From Sequoia sempervirens (lineage: Eukaryota > Streptophyta > Pinopsida > Cupressales > Cupressaceae), in the NCBI GenBank assembly GCA_007258455.2, contig VDFB02252616.1, positions 116,328,128 to 116,392,127 of the forward strand: a stretch of 64,000 bases of DNA. Direction: 5' to 3'. The position numbers and the translations under genes are program-made. Under the pieces are notes generated by a model that was given only the letters and a program-made list of their open reading frames with translations, was not told the DNA's origin and ran no database searches. Shown in pieces: positions 34,600-47,958 of the stretch (its first letter is position 1; each line of letters begins with the position of its first letter).

Positions 34600-35960
34600 T
34601 GTACTTGCGAGGTGTTGGTTGTTGGAACATTGTTCACAAATACTAAATCCTCCTCCTGCATCCAAGAGAAAAGTGCTTGGTTAAGGGAAATGTCTAATTA
34701 TTTTTCTAAGGACATACCTTGTGTCCCTACGTTGAATCGAGCATTCTCAATTCTGGGAGACTGATAGTCCTCCACATATGAAAATATGTTGTGGTTCCTC
34801 TGTTCTGCTACCTTTTGTTGAAGATTCCCCCTTGGGAAATTTTGGGGCATGTGACCATCATTGCATGGGAAGCACCAAGCCTTTGCATATTTCGCTAGAT
34901 TGTTGTCTTGGGACTAATTCTTTGTTCAGGCTATTCTTGACAGTTTACAATAGGGTGTTCATTGGGAAAATTTGTCCTGTAGATGCTTGTTGTTGATTTC
35001 CTCCTCTTAGAGCTCCCTAGTACATGTTATCTTGGTAAGGTGGCCTCCCTCGATAATTTGTGTGGGAAGCTTTGGAGGCACTTCTTATTGACGTCGAATA
35101 ATGACCAGCTTGTTTGTGAAGGACCTCATGAGATTCTTCATGTCATTGACATCTGCTGCCAATGAAGAGGAGCCTGACGTGCTTGGTTATGCATTTGGGT
35201 ACGCATAGATTGTTGGTGGTGGTGCAACCAATGTGCTAGGGGGTGAAACAAAGGTGTTGGGAGTTACCTTCTCCTCAATTTTACCAGTGATCTCTGTGAA
35301 CATTGGCATCAATAGCCATGGTGGAAGCTTCCCTGAGTCTATTAGATTGTTCTCTACTTGCATAGCCAAATCATATGTGTCGGGCAAGGTATCGCCTCCC
35401 AAAAATTGTACCATGACTGCGATATCTAAATTGAAATCCTTCAAATAAAACATGAATACCATAGCCACTGGAGGCTTGGATGTCACAAGAATCATTTTCC
35501 AGGTTTTATGGAGCCTAGTGTTGAAGTTGATCATGGCCTCTTGCGGGGCTTTCCTGATTGTGATCAATTACTACAATAACGATGAGTAGTCTCCTTTCTT
35601 TGAGAAGTGGTGAAAGAGTTTATCTCCAAGCTCATCCCAAGATTGGATGGTATTGGAAGTCAAGGATCTATACCAGTCTTGAGCCTCTCCTTTGAAAGAT
35701 GCAACTAACAATTTGAGGGCCACATTTTTCTTTGTGATGTTATGGACCCTACAAACCTTTGCTATGTCCTGGAGGTACTTGGAAGGTGTTTTAAAATCCT
35801 CCCTCGTGAACTTTAGAATTGTTTTGATGGCATTGGTGAGTATTGTGGGCCGGACATCTGGAGGTGTAGGTGGAACTAGCGGACTATCACTGTCCTAGGT
35901 TAAGAAATTTATAAGAGCAGGGGTACCTTGGAGAGCCATTGGAAAAAAAACCCCTATGGA
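34600..35960 (-). pseudogene. Gag of the Tat-like element
   Basis: From about 35830 the minus strand reads DFKTPSKYLQDIAKVCRVHN, SFKGEAQDWYRSLTSNTIQS and WDELGDKLFHHFSKKGDY, the retrotransposon gag domain with its Trp and the QxxW..LxxxF pattern. It continues after a stop as ITIRKAPQEAMINFNTRLHK (35567-35187) and then a Pro-rich part (SPPSTLVAPPPTIYAYP). Near 34890-34840 a zinc knuckle is recognisable as WCFPCNDGHMPQNFP, with its last Cys lost. It would form the virus-like particle coat. Confidence 0.72.
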
Positions 35961-36242
35961 CCGAGTAGACAAGTATTCTGATTTGAAAAGTTCAATCGTC
36001 TAGAGGGGTAGATAGAGCTCTAGACTTCGGGCTAGCATTTCTTACCCTATTGCTTCTGATAAGTGATGTTGAACATATGACTCATCTTCTCCTAAGGGTC
36101 GAAGAGGGTAGCTGAGAATATTGGAAATTTCCTCTAGAGGATGCTCTAATTTGGACCCTAGGCATGAGATTACCATCTCCTATTAGTCTGATTTAGAAAG
36201 ATGCTTGTTTAAGGATAATTATCAAACACTATGAAAGAACAG

Positions 36243-36261
36243 GGTCCCACCGGGCATGCCA
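36243..36261 (-). promoter_or_regulatory. Primer-binding site of the Tat-like element
   Basis: TGGCATGCCCGGTGGGACC on the minus strand, about 10 bp after the LTR end GATCAACA. It is nearly the same as the site of the LARD-like element (16582-16599). Confidence 0.7.
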
Positions 36262-36271
36262 AGAAAAGAAT

Positions 36272-37790
36272 TGTTGATCATGAAAGCTTTTGCTTCTCCT
36301 GAAAAACTTTATGGAAAATTCAGTGAGTGGGGGGACTTTCTTTTGCCTCACTGAATGACCTCCGATATTTTTATAGAAGTCAAATCTTCCTTGTGTTTTG
36401 GGGAAAAGGGGAAGGGAAATGCAGAAAAGAAACTATCTACGATGATGCACCAAATTTTTTTTAGAACATTTCAAACCCTAGCAAGCTCTTACTTCTAATG
36501 GAATAGACACAGAATGCCATATACCCTTCATTGTTGGAAAGAGAATGAACAAATAAGGCCCATAGGAGCACAAAGCGGTCATGAGATCTCTCCGCGGGAA
36601 GCACCCATTAAGATCCAACATAAATAAGAAACCCAATACTAAAATAAATACTTCATATCTTTACAAAACCCTCTTGCTCTCACAACATAATATGAAATTT
36701 AGCACAATCTTTGCAAAAAAATGAAAGAGTATAGAAAACATGATTCAATTTCTGAAAGAGAGCATTATTCAATCATAGAAGCTAGTGGCATAGAAAGCAA
36801 TTGCCAAGACTATACTTGTACAAGTTGACACAGAGCATTCAACACACACAAAATAGAGAAAGAAAACATGTGACAGAGGCCATAGTTTCGTAATCTCACA
36901 TATTCCTTCCTACTATTACTTGTTCTTGCAATAAATAACATAAATACAAAGGTCAGATACCAATCCAAGTAATCGACTTGATAATTTTAACATGCCAAAG
37001 AGAAAAACAAAATCTCTGTAAAAATATTCCTATTTCTCCCCTATTATAATTCTTCTAACAGACAAAAACTTATGTCTTGATGATGATGATTAACAAGCCA
37101 CTAAAACCTCCTCTTATAGGACCGAAAAGATGTGCCAACATCGTAGCTAATAGAGATGAACCCCTAACAGGTGTCCTCATCTGATACTTTGCAATTCGAT
37201 CAAGGATTTGATTTGATAATATCAATCTTCACTAATAAAAGTTGAGCTGCTTAAAAAATGGCTCTAGATGCTTTGAAAAGGTATTGTTCTCAGAGGAGGA
37301 TTTGAAGTCATAACTGCTTGATAAAATCTGATCTGATCAGCTATAAGCAATAATGGCACCACCCCAAAGAGTAATCCTGAAGGTGTAAGATCCACCCTGT
37401 TGCCCGAAAATCTCTGCCAAAGAAATAATACACCCGCGAGTGAAACAACATGTCTAACAAAAGGGTGGCGTGGTACGTTGGCGGTCAATTTTCAAGTCCA
37501 TGAGATTAGCTTGTGGTAAATTCCTACAACGTAGCCACGTGTCTTGTTTCGAGATCGAAAGGAAAGTGATATGAAAAGGTCATGCAGCCACTACGTGGCA
37601 CATTGCGCACCTTTTGTGGGAGTAACTTTATCTTTCGAGGTGAGGTGCCATCAAAAATGCACAAAACAATAAGAGCTGAAAAGGAAGAATTGCAAGGACC
37701 AAAAGCACAAGCGAAAATTATTAGGAAAAAAATTCTCCACAATAGATATATGTAAAAGGAGAACAAGAAGTGGAAAAACTTGGATTTACA
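36272..37790 (-). repeat. 5' LTR of the Tat-like element (outer end approximate)
   Basis: On the plus strand the LTR edge reads TGTTGATCATG at 36272, that is, CATGATCAACA at the LTR end on the minus strand. The LARD LTR ends GATAACA. The outer boundary is not certain: a CA at about 37792, before the purine-rich region, is a guess. No matching 3' LTR was recognised below 29990, so this assignment rests on the primer site alone. Confidence 0.45.
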
Positions 37791-39300
37791 TTATGGATTA
37801 TAGGGAAATGAATATACATAATATGAGAAGGATGGGGCTGGGTTGTAAAAATATGGAAATTATCATAATCTAGATCAATAGGTAGATAGTAGGTATATCA
37901 AATGACAAGAAGGTAGAGAAGATATATTAGTAGAGAAGGTGATATGAAAGGACATAAGGGCCTCCAAATTTTTAGGAAATATGCTAAGGAGGAAAGTGGA
38001 GGTAGGATGGTGAGAAAGACTACCCAAGATGTGATTAATGGAAAGAGGAGAAGAGTTTAAATAGATGAACTCTAGGATGTGATCAAGGTTATTGAGGTAG
38101 GTAGAGAATAGTTGATAGGGAAAGGAGTTAAGAAAGGGGCATAGATGAAGGCTATGACATGGGGAAATACATGGTATGTGATAAGGAAATACAAGGATGC
38201 AAGAATAACTAAGATTACCTAAGGTATGGGATGAATATATTGAGGGAATGGGTGGAATACAATAGGTCACAACTAAGGATAGAAAAGTGTGGGTAAAGTA
38301 ATCTAAGCTAAGGGGAAACTAGAGCTAGATAAGAACTATGGTAAAATATGGGAAACTAAGGATAATATTAGGCTTGGTTGTATGATTAAATGAGATTAAG
38401 GGTATAGATGGCTGAGGGATTAAGTAATGTAGGTTGAGGAGGGTAAATGAAAAAATATTACATGTGTAGGGAGAAATTGGATCCTAAGGGAATGATAAGA
38501 GGATGGTAGGGTAAGATTTTGGGTAACTAGGGCATGGATAATGGGAAAGTGATGTTAGGTCAAAACAGAGGTTAGGGGAAGCTAAGGAGATGTATAAATA
38601 ACTATTAGAATAGATAGAATTAATCTTATAATTTGAGAAATAGGTTTTTTGAGGAGGGGAAAGAGAGATGCGAGATGAAAAAGGTATGATTAGGTGTTTA
38701 GAATAACAAAAAGGGGTCTTGAGAAAGCAGAAAGAGGTATTGTGAAGTAAAGAAAGAAATAGATGTGTCATAACAAAAGTTTAGTAGTTGTTGGGAAAGA
38801 TGAATAGAGATTTGGGATGGATGTATTAGGTGGTGGATATGTCTAATGAAATGGGAAGACTAGAAAGGGAATATATAGACTTGGGATTAGTTTAAAAAAG
38901 ATGGGAGTTGGAAAACACTAGTAAGGAAATATTATTGAAAAAAGGAATAAGAGAAAGGGGAATGGTGAAAAATATATAGTTTAGGGTTTGAAGTATTGGG
39001 GAAAATAAATATGTCTAAAAAGTAGATAGGTTAATATTTTTTGATAAAAAACCAAGAATAGGTGGGTGAAAAATTATGCTACTAGACAGAGAGGTGGAGT
39101 TTAAAACAAATAAAATGTGAAAGGATAAAATGTTGTACTTTTTAAAAGAATAAAGAGAGGAATATAAGGGATAAAATGAGTGAGAAATAAATATTCAAAA
39201 AAATGTGAAGTAGGGGATTTGCTAGTTTGTAGAAGAAAAATATCAAAAAACCAAGCATGGTTTTTAGGTTCACAAAATGAAATAATAAATAGTATTTTTT
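37790..39300. other. 1.5-kb strand-asymmetric purine-rich region
   Basis: Over about 1.5 kb the plus strand is strongly enriched in A and G and poor in C (runs such as GGGGAAAGAGAGATG). The minus-strand frames at 37875-38270 and 38484-38771 are Ser/Pro/Leu/His/Tyr-rich by-products of the skew, not genes. I see no clear tandem unit. Confidence 0.6.
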
Positions 39301-42300
39301 TTAATTAATTACTAAGCCTAGCATACATAAATTATAGAGATAAATTAATAATTTTCTCTCTGAGAAACTATTACAAGGAGTTGGGATAGATATACTGCAT
39401 AACAAAAGTGAGGAACATGTAACTAAAAATGCTTAGAGAAGTGAAATAAATAAACAAAAAATGTGCACCTAGTATTTGTCAGATTCTAAGACTAAAAATG
39501 TACAAAGAAAGTTCCTGATAAGCTATGCATAGTAAATCTAAGAGCATTCTAGTGAATTTTCTATGATAAGGGTGCAACTAAACCACTCTAAGGATGCAAC
39601 ACTATAAAAATGGCACTCCATAGTCTTTTGGAGTGCTAAAGCCCTTGATGACTAGGATTTTGTAACTTTGGGATTTTTCAAGATCATCTAAAGTATTTTT
39701 TTTCCTACGTGGTGTTCTTTTTAATTTATAAGTCTCTAAAACCTAGGTTGAAGCATTGAAGACACGAAAAATTAGTGGCTATGTCTAGGATATTGTGTCA
39801 ATAAGTCCCCTATTCTTCATTAATTTTGGGAACTATAATACTAACTATTTACACTTAAATTGACACATCGTCAATTGCCTACTTACCCAACCATTTCCTC
39901 CATAATTGATTGAATAAATCCTTATTTATCTAATTAATTATCTAATAATCACCCCCTTATTTTAAATTAAATAATATTTTATTATTTAATTAATAAAGTC
40001 ACTATTCATCCAATATCATTTATAGTCCAAACTCACTTAATTAACCTTATTTTGTAGTCCAACTTAGGTAAATAGATTTAAATATTTATTTACCTTGATT
40101 ACCCATCCCTTTTCCAATAAATAAATAAATATGTCTATTTATTTTATTTTGTTTTTCCATCCACTTTCTCTTAGCGAACTAAAACTGATTAGCTCATTAA
40201 TCCCTCACTCACACATTCCTAATCCAAGTCAAACCCCCTCAAATAATGCACAATCCCCAAATGTGTGCAAAGGTATGGCCTCTATACACAAGGCATGATC
40301 CCTTTGAACACGTGAAATGGCTATGGTGCCATGTCACATGAGGCAAAAGACTTGCTCATACCTCAAGGGTACTCCCAAGTACCCCTTTTCCATCTCACCA
40401 TATAATCCCTCAAAGGGTTTCTCCACCATAAATTTCCCTTCAATCTTTTAATCTTCTCCATCCACCAACCATGGGAGGACCCCTATCCTCCTCTTATCCC
40501 TCCAAGACTCTCAACCAATTTGATCCCTTGATCATTCGATCTAATCCTATCCATCTAATCTCATAGCATAATCTATAAATTTGATTATTTCCTAAGCCAT
40601 TTTCAACATCTCACCTAGATATTCAACCTTAAGATGCTAGTGGAAACACTCACATACTACCAAATCCACCAATAATGAGAAAAACCTTCATAGAATTGGC
40701 GCAACAAGGGTTGGTACTAGTAAGATTTGTTATATTTTTATCAATGTTTACTAATCTTTATACTTAATTTGTGTGTTGCTTTAGATTGATAGTAGAATAG
40801 TTTATATAGTTTAGCTTGTTCTCTCACATGCTCCAATTGTATTGTACACACTAACATAGGAAAGGGTTGTGTTTAGACCTATTGAATATGTGCAAGTGGT
40901 GTGAAAATAATGGTGTTAGTGTAATAAAATCCCCATGGGGAAAATTATATGATGAGTGTCATGTGTAGGTAATGGTGTTAATAGGGCAATAAAAAGAATC
41001 ATACAAGGATATACAAAGTGTTTCAAATTTTTTATGAGGGTAATAAAGTGATTATGCATATTTTGATATCTATAGACAAGGACAATCTAATTAATTCATG
41101 AAGGGGAAACAATAAAAATGGACGTGAATAATATAAAAGAAATGAGAACTATAGGGATTCAATGCATCAATGTTTAAGTGAGGCTTCTCAATTTCTATTC
41201 TTCAATATTAGCCAAGATGCACTTGCTCTATACTGGATTCTTTGTAGATCATGTGTATTGCAAGCTTGTAATTTTTTAATTTTTCTAGAGGGAGATTAAA
41301 TAATGAGTGAATGGAGGAATTTTTTGCATAAATTAAAGATTATACTAAGAATTAATGGTGACCAAAAATATAGTAATGGTTAGGCTACTAATAATTAGGG
41401 AAACTTTGGGTTCACTAGGGGCTATAACATTAGGGGGTTCTAGGGAGATTGTATAGTATAGTTTCTATACTTGAAGGGATGGTTGGGGATGAATTTATAA
41501 GGCTTAGGATGCTCACATTATCTAGATTGTGACTAAAAAAATGGACCAAGCACAAGTAAAAGAGGTGTTAAAACAAACTAGGGGAATGGACATCAAAACA
41601 AATTTAGAAAAGGGTTGGAATTGTAGAGTATGCCATTTACAACCTTTAGTTTCCTTGATATACATGTTACACATACTCATGGCCCATTTATCTTATATTT
41701 TTTTTGTATATATAATGCTTCTTAAAGATTACTCATTGATTTTTCATTGCTATATTATGCTTCAAGTATATCCTATTCATCAATCTTATATTGCTATATC
41801 ATGTTTGCAAGGCATTATATTTTGATTCACCGTGCTCTTGATCTTACTTATTATCTAGAACTAATAATTTGGTATTAAATTGATACAATTTTTTTCCTAA
41901 AGCTTCACATATTGAGCCTAAATTGATGCATTGTACTCTTAATAGTTACTTGTTGCATTTATATCAGGGGCATCATGCCTTCCCCTTATTATTTCATTGA
42001 CACATCATTAAACTTGGGGGGAATCATGTCTTACCCTTTTTATATATGTCACAACCTCATGGTTACACCTTTACATTAGGGGTATTATGCTCTCATATTT
42101 TATACATTATACCTACTACTATTTAAAGGGCCCTTGCCCCAATATTTTGGCTTCATACCTTTTCATGGGAGCTTGCTCCATAGCTCTAGTTTTATGTCAT
42201 TATCTACATTTCCATCATCACTAGGGACTTATTGTATTACCTACACATTTGTGTGTTCATGCTCTTGAATGTTGCATTGGGGGCATATGCCACTCTAGTG

Positions 42301-42779
42301 ACTTATGCATTTATAGTGGTAATTTTGGCTATTTTTTACCATGTCACCATTTTATTTCCCATATTGATAGTAATATTTTTTATTGATGCATCTCTACCTT
42401 ATGCACTTACATAATTAATTTGCAAGCTCATATGATTACATGATTATATTATGACATGTTTATATATAGCCTTAGCTTACATTTATTTTTCATGTACTAA
42501 TTTTCCTTTTCGAGTAATTCCTTGTGCCCTTTGGATATAATCAATTATTAAGGGTGGAGCAAGGGGAGGGCAAGAAAACCTGATATTTCCATGTGCTTAT
42601 AGAGATTCATCTTACAAAGAACACACACACACACACATGATCATATTCTCTTGAGGTCCATTACTATATATGGATCTCATGACAGTTGTATCCTTCTAGT
42701 GTAGACATAAATATTTGTTTTCCATACGTGTTTGTGAGTACTACATACTCTGAGATGCATGATAATTTTAAGATTTACA
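39301..42779. other. Gene-free stretch with alternating strand skew
   Basis: No supported gene. The plus strand is C/T-rich at about 40140-40650, purine-rich again at about 40850-41530, and T/C-rich at 41640-42420. Short T-rich frames there (41529-41825, 42232-42414) follow composition and are not called. An (AC)8 microsatellite lies at 42621-42637. Confidence 0.4.
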
Positions 42780-42861
42780 CCTCAAAGTGGGCAAAAAATG
42801 AAATGGTGAAATTTTCATACCCATGTACCATTTCCCATATGGTTTTGTGCCCATTTTGAGG
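42780..42861. repeat. 82-bp fold-back (inverted repeat)
   Basis: CCTCAAAGTGGGCAAAA at 42780-42796 pairs with TTTTGTGCCCATTTTGAGG at 42843-42861 with two differences. Inside, AAATGGT and ACCATTT extend the stem. A single long hairpin of this size could be a small MITE or a hairpin-RNA locus; no target duplication is obvious. Confidence 0.6.
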
Positions 42862-45800
42862 AAATGTCTTCACATATGAGCATAGTGACAAATGTCACAA
42901 TCTTGTAAAAAGTTGGGATCATTCCCCTTAAATTTTATCCTCTTGTACGCACCCATATCCATATACACATAGACCTATGTATCCATTTACACACAAACAC
43001 TTATAAGTTCAACTTATCTACCCACTCAACACACTTACCTATGTACATACCCCACTCATTACCCACTAAAATTTGAACATTAGGACAAGTCTATAGTCAT
43101 AAGGGCAACCCATAGTCACAAACTTGTCCCTTCAATTTTTAAACTTTAAATTAAAATTCTACCAACTAGCCCCATTCATCCTCTCACTCAGAGTCGACTA
43201 AACATATGTTTGCAAAATTTTATGCTATATACTAGTATGTAAAGACATTCAATGGATTCATTCTAATAATTAAGTACACACATTCTCTGTCTCATCCTAG
43301 AACATTGGATCAATTAATAGTGACGCATTTTGTTCAGTGCAATAATCAGAGCAACAAATCTGCATACTTTAACACTTCCATGCTATTCTCTATCATAGTT
43401 GAATATCTAGGTGTTGATTTGAGAGAACTATGACTAACTGATAATCCTTGAGGTATTCTTAAAGCTTGCCAAGTTCTTATATATTCAGGAAGAGTGTAGC
43501 AAATTATCATGCATTAGCGAAAGTTGTAAATCAGAACATCATTCTATGTAGGGACAAGTATCAACCCAGAGAACAGATCCAGAACCTCGACTTCATCCCA
43601 AATCCTCAAACTTATCTTCTAATAAAACATAAATTGAACACAAACATCAAGACAGTTCATCGACAAAGACGCACTCTTTCCAAATCAGTATCCCTCTATT
43701 ATATTTGTATTTCCTAAAATAACTACTATCAATCTATGGCTTAAACAAAAACTTCCCTAAATATCAATTTCTATCAGATCTATGCTTTCACTTTTTAAAA
43801 AGAAGTCTGTCATCCTTTCCAACGACAATACGACAGCATAGCAGAAAAATATATGATGAGTATAATCATCCGCTTTTGACCAATGTTAGTTTATAAATTT
43901 GATATAACTTATAGGTGCCTCGATTCCCGTTCTGGCTTTTTAAGAGAATCCTCAGCTACCTACAGCAGTATCGTACACACAAAGTTTCCACAGATGAACA
44001 GACCAGTCTTTCTTTCTCGTGAACGAATTTATGCAATTGTACTTGCCAAGTACATGTTAGGTATCAATGAACTCTGAACCAAAGTCTCTGCTCTTTGTAT
44101 TACTCTGTTGTTGGGTATGTAAAAGTCTGATGTTTAAACTGTGCTTGATTATCTTCAAATCTCAGATATATCTCTGGTCTACAAGAGGGTTTATATAATT
44201 GTATTTATAGTAAAAATGTTAATATTGTATATAAGATTCGAGTTAGATGATAAAAAATTAAAGATATTAAGTTTCTACAATCTATTTTACTGTCAATAAT
44301 TTCTGGATTTGATTGTGTTTGTGTTTTTTATCAATGTTTCAAATCACCTTCCGCGATTCATCATCAGAATAAGAGAAAATTAAAGAAAAGTCGAAAAACA
44401 GAAAAATTGTACACAATTAATATCTAAGCATATTTTGAAATACATTTAGATTCTTGTAAAGAAAAGTCTAAACAGATAAGTATAACTGTTTGGATAATAA
44501 CACATCAATTATATAAACTTTTCAATTTATGTTATAAGAGATTTAATTTTAAATTTACGTTATAAGAGATTTAATTTTATTTACAAGCTTGCAAGAGAAA
44601 ATTTGGATGACTCGGATTTCAAAACATTTTCACATTGCAAGTGCAAACATCAAATACTCTCACATCTGCAACCCAGTTTTTCCAAGTGTTTCAAGTTCCA
44701 GAGAAACTTTTTGAGTTCTATAATTTGGAGTACATTGAATCACAGTGTTGAATATCTCCAAAAGGCCTTTATTACTTACTGCACAAATACCAAAAAGCCA
44801 TAAAAATATAGTTCATTCTATTATGGGCCACTAAATAGTTCACTCTATGATGGACCCAGGGCAAAAAGTTTGAAACCTTAGAGCAAAGTTCCTTAGAAGA
44901 GAGGAAAAGAATATATATGTATATATTTTTTAAATGGGAAAAAAATTTAATAGTCAGTATGTTGTTTATTTGTTATTTTGAAAGTTATATATTTTATTTT
45001 ATTTTTATATAAAAAATAATGTCTTTTAATTACTTTTAGACTATAAAAAATTATTATATATTCAATATAAGTGACAAAAGTTCTAACAGAACATATATAT
45101 TAATTATATGTTTGAAAATTATCTTTAGATTACAAGAAAAAAAAATCCAATACAAGTGGCACAAGTTCTAATAGAGCATATATATATGATACTAATAATT
45201 ACAATAAATGAGATATTATAATGTCTTTAACTTTCTATTCTGATATCTATGTTTATATCTATATCTATTCTTGTTGAGGATTTAAAGATGTGTTTGGATG
45301 TATGTGGTTGGACAAGGCTTGAATTATAAAGATATATTTTGTATTAAATCATAAAATTTAAAGATTTTAAAGGAAACAAATCTTTCTATAAGAGTAATCT
45401 AAGTTAGTCAAATGAAATACATACAACTTGCATAAATCATCTTTGATTAATTACTAGAGTTGTGGTTGTGATAATTCAGAATTGAATATTGTTTTTGGGA
45501 AGTAAATATGCTGGATAAGATGTACTTAACTTTAGGATCAATGATGCATAGTTCTATTATAATTCTAGAACTGGATTGTCTTTGGACTAGAAATCCAATC
45601 TCATTGTCTATGTTTTGCCTCAAATTCTACATAAAAATTATGTTCTCTTTAGGTCGATTCTATGGATCTAAATCACTTCTTTAGGTGCAAAGCTAATCTT
45701 ATTACTTGTGTGCCTCTTCCACTAGGTTCATTTGATTCATTATTGTCTACTCTATGTGAAAGAATGGATGGATCAAAGTGGGTCCTCTTTTGAAAATCTG

Positions 45801-47958
45801 TATATCATCATGATACATAGAGAAAGTCATGAAATTCACTAAATAAGGACCATTAGAAGAGGAAGAATAAAGAATAGAGTAAAACATGGTTTAGGGACAA
45901 AATTAAAGTGATATATGAGAGCACACAACAAAGTATGGAAGGATGTACAAAAATCTTGTCATGAAGTAAACCATTATTTAGCTCTATCAAACAATGTATT
46001 ACCAAAGGTATATGACAAAGTACCCTCGTTGTGTATAGAAGCATAATGTGAAGATAAGAATGATCTAATATGTAAATTTATTTAATTTATTCTACTAAAT
46101 CTATCATAGGTATATTAAGAGGATTTTTATAATGAACCTACAAGATAAAATAATTTGAACACATAGAAGTATGCATAAATGAGAGAGAAAAAATATTTTA
46201 TTATCTTTGTAGCACCACTTCAAGGAGGCAACCTTTGAATAGAGAATACACTCAAATAAAAAAGATACAATATACCTTCCATTTGGAAATTCATTAAAAT
46301 ATATAGAATTTTTCTAAAGGCAACTACTACCATCCCATGTATGTTGGATAAATAATTTATTCTAACTAGTGGGATGACTTAATAAGTATATGCATCCTTT
46401 TTTATTTAATACTACCTAGGGTGACTTACAAAGTATATGCACCCAACTTTAATACTAGCTAACATATAGTATAATAGGGTTCATGATATTGTCTCCCCCT
46501 TTGAAAGATTTTTCTTTAAAGCTTGAGATGACAAGACATTGTGAGAATTTTAGAAAATTCTCATGTGACATCTTCAAGTTGCAATTCCTTCCATTGGACT
46601 AAGTGATGGGTTAAAAATATATTTATATTTTGATAAATTTAAATCCGTTTATGTATAAATATACCTGCAAAATTTTCACCTTATCCCTTATTTTTCTATT
46701 ATTAGTTTATATATACAATGAAATTATTTAATATGTTTAAAGCATAAAATATACTTTAAAAAATTAGTTTACGAGCATTAATTTATTTGGTTGTGTATGA
46801 CCAAAAAATTTGGACTTCCTATAGCCAAGATAACGATTTCACCATGCAAGTTGCTTTGATATATTATATCATGAAAAATGTTGATTTGAAAAATTCCATT
46901 CTATTTAGTAATATTTCTTTTTGTTTTTTTATACTATAATAACCATGAACCAAAGTCACTAGTTCAAGTTATTTTTCCATAAGATTCTTTTCTTTGATAT
47001 TATGGCTATAGGCCAAGAAGGGTTTCCTATTGCTCTCCACCATATTATTTTGATGTTATATGGCTAAATGCCAAAACAACCATCAATATCTCTTTATAGT
47101 CAATTAGTTGCAAGTTGCAAGCTATATAAGCTACAAAACAGGTGATGAAAATATTCTATGCATGCATTATTCTCATAAATAATATAATATATTGTTTTGA
47201 CTTAAAGAATCTCATAGTAAACCATTCTTTCACCCTAGAACTAAGGAGAGCCCACTTTCACGAAGCTTGGTGATATTTTCTAGTACTTTATTTAGTAATT
47301 ATTCTTTATGTTTTATTTTATATGATTGTTTTTGATAAAGGAAAAAACAGATTTTGAAGGGACACGGAACCCTTTAACAAAAAAGAGCAAGGCTGTAGAA
47401 AAGACAGCAAGCAGCCAGCGAAAAAGACCAGCTCCAAAACAAGACCAATTAAGATTTACATTTTACACTTTTCTTGTGGGAGCGGAGAGTCATGTCGAAA
47501 GATGGCCAAGAGGATGTTTGTAAATTGATTTCAAAACATGGTAAGATGATAGCAACTTAATATTTTTATTGGTTTGAATTAGATAAATGCTTTGATAAAA
47601 AAATATAGCTATCATATGAAAAACATTAAATAATCTCTGTTAGTTTATACTTTTATGATTGTTAGTTTGAAATAAATTATAATTCCCATAGTTAGAAAAT
47701 AGTTCTTAGAGAATTATTTTAGCAGATTTAGAACAATTATTAGGACATATTTTTTAGTGTTTATAACTTATTTTTACAGTAGATTATACCTCATTTCACT
47801 AAATTTATTACCTTCAACCCTTGAGAATAGAACCATTATGCCTTTCATATGTTTACACCCCAAACTAACTTAGGATCAAACTAATCTTTAGACTTAAGTA
47901 CCAACCATCATTTAAACACAAAATTAAATTTGTTATCATAATTTTTATCCCAAAATTT
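42862..47958. other. Gene-free AT-rich stretch before the Athila-like element
   Basis: No supported gene. It has local duplications: GTTATAAGAGATTTAATTTT at 44531 and 44559; two diverged copies of about 100 bp at 45040-45185 (sharing AAGTTCTAA and AGAGCATATATA); and TGACTTA..AAGTATATGCA twice near 46375 and 46430. The last 1-1.3 kb (about 46600-47955) is probably the 5' LTR of the plus-strand Athila-like element, judged only from the primer site that follows. Confidence 0.4.

Larger units (their letters stand above)
29990..36271 (-). mobile_element. Tat-like Ty3/gypsy retrotransposon, internal region
   Basis: On the minus strand the order is primer site (36261), leader, gag (35960-34600), protease (34346-33740), an extra RNase H (33494-33060), linker (32777-32538), RT (32530-32030), degenerate RNase H (31937-31490), and integrase with a C-terminal GPF motif (31143-29990). 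An extra RNase H marks the Tat group of plant gypsy elements. All domains have stops or frameshifts, so it is defective. No chromodomain is seen. The 5' LTR starts at 36272; the 3' LTR was not resolved. Confidence 0.8.

Noticed and set aside
36049..36066. TTATCAGAAGC (minus strand) as an initiator tRNA-Met primer site of the Tat-like element
   Set aside because: A much better primer site adjacent to a plausible LTR end lies at 36243-36261, and the shorter match lacks the TGG start.
37875..38771. Minus-strand open frames of 131 and 95 codons rich in Ser, Pro, His and Tyr
   Set aside because: They are explained by the purine-rich plus strand, which avoids stop codons on the minus strand. No motif or conserved start.
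42621..42637. (AC)n microsatellite as a notable feature
   Set aside because: Only about eight units; ordinary.
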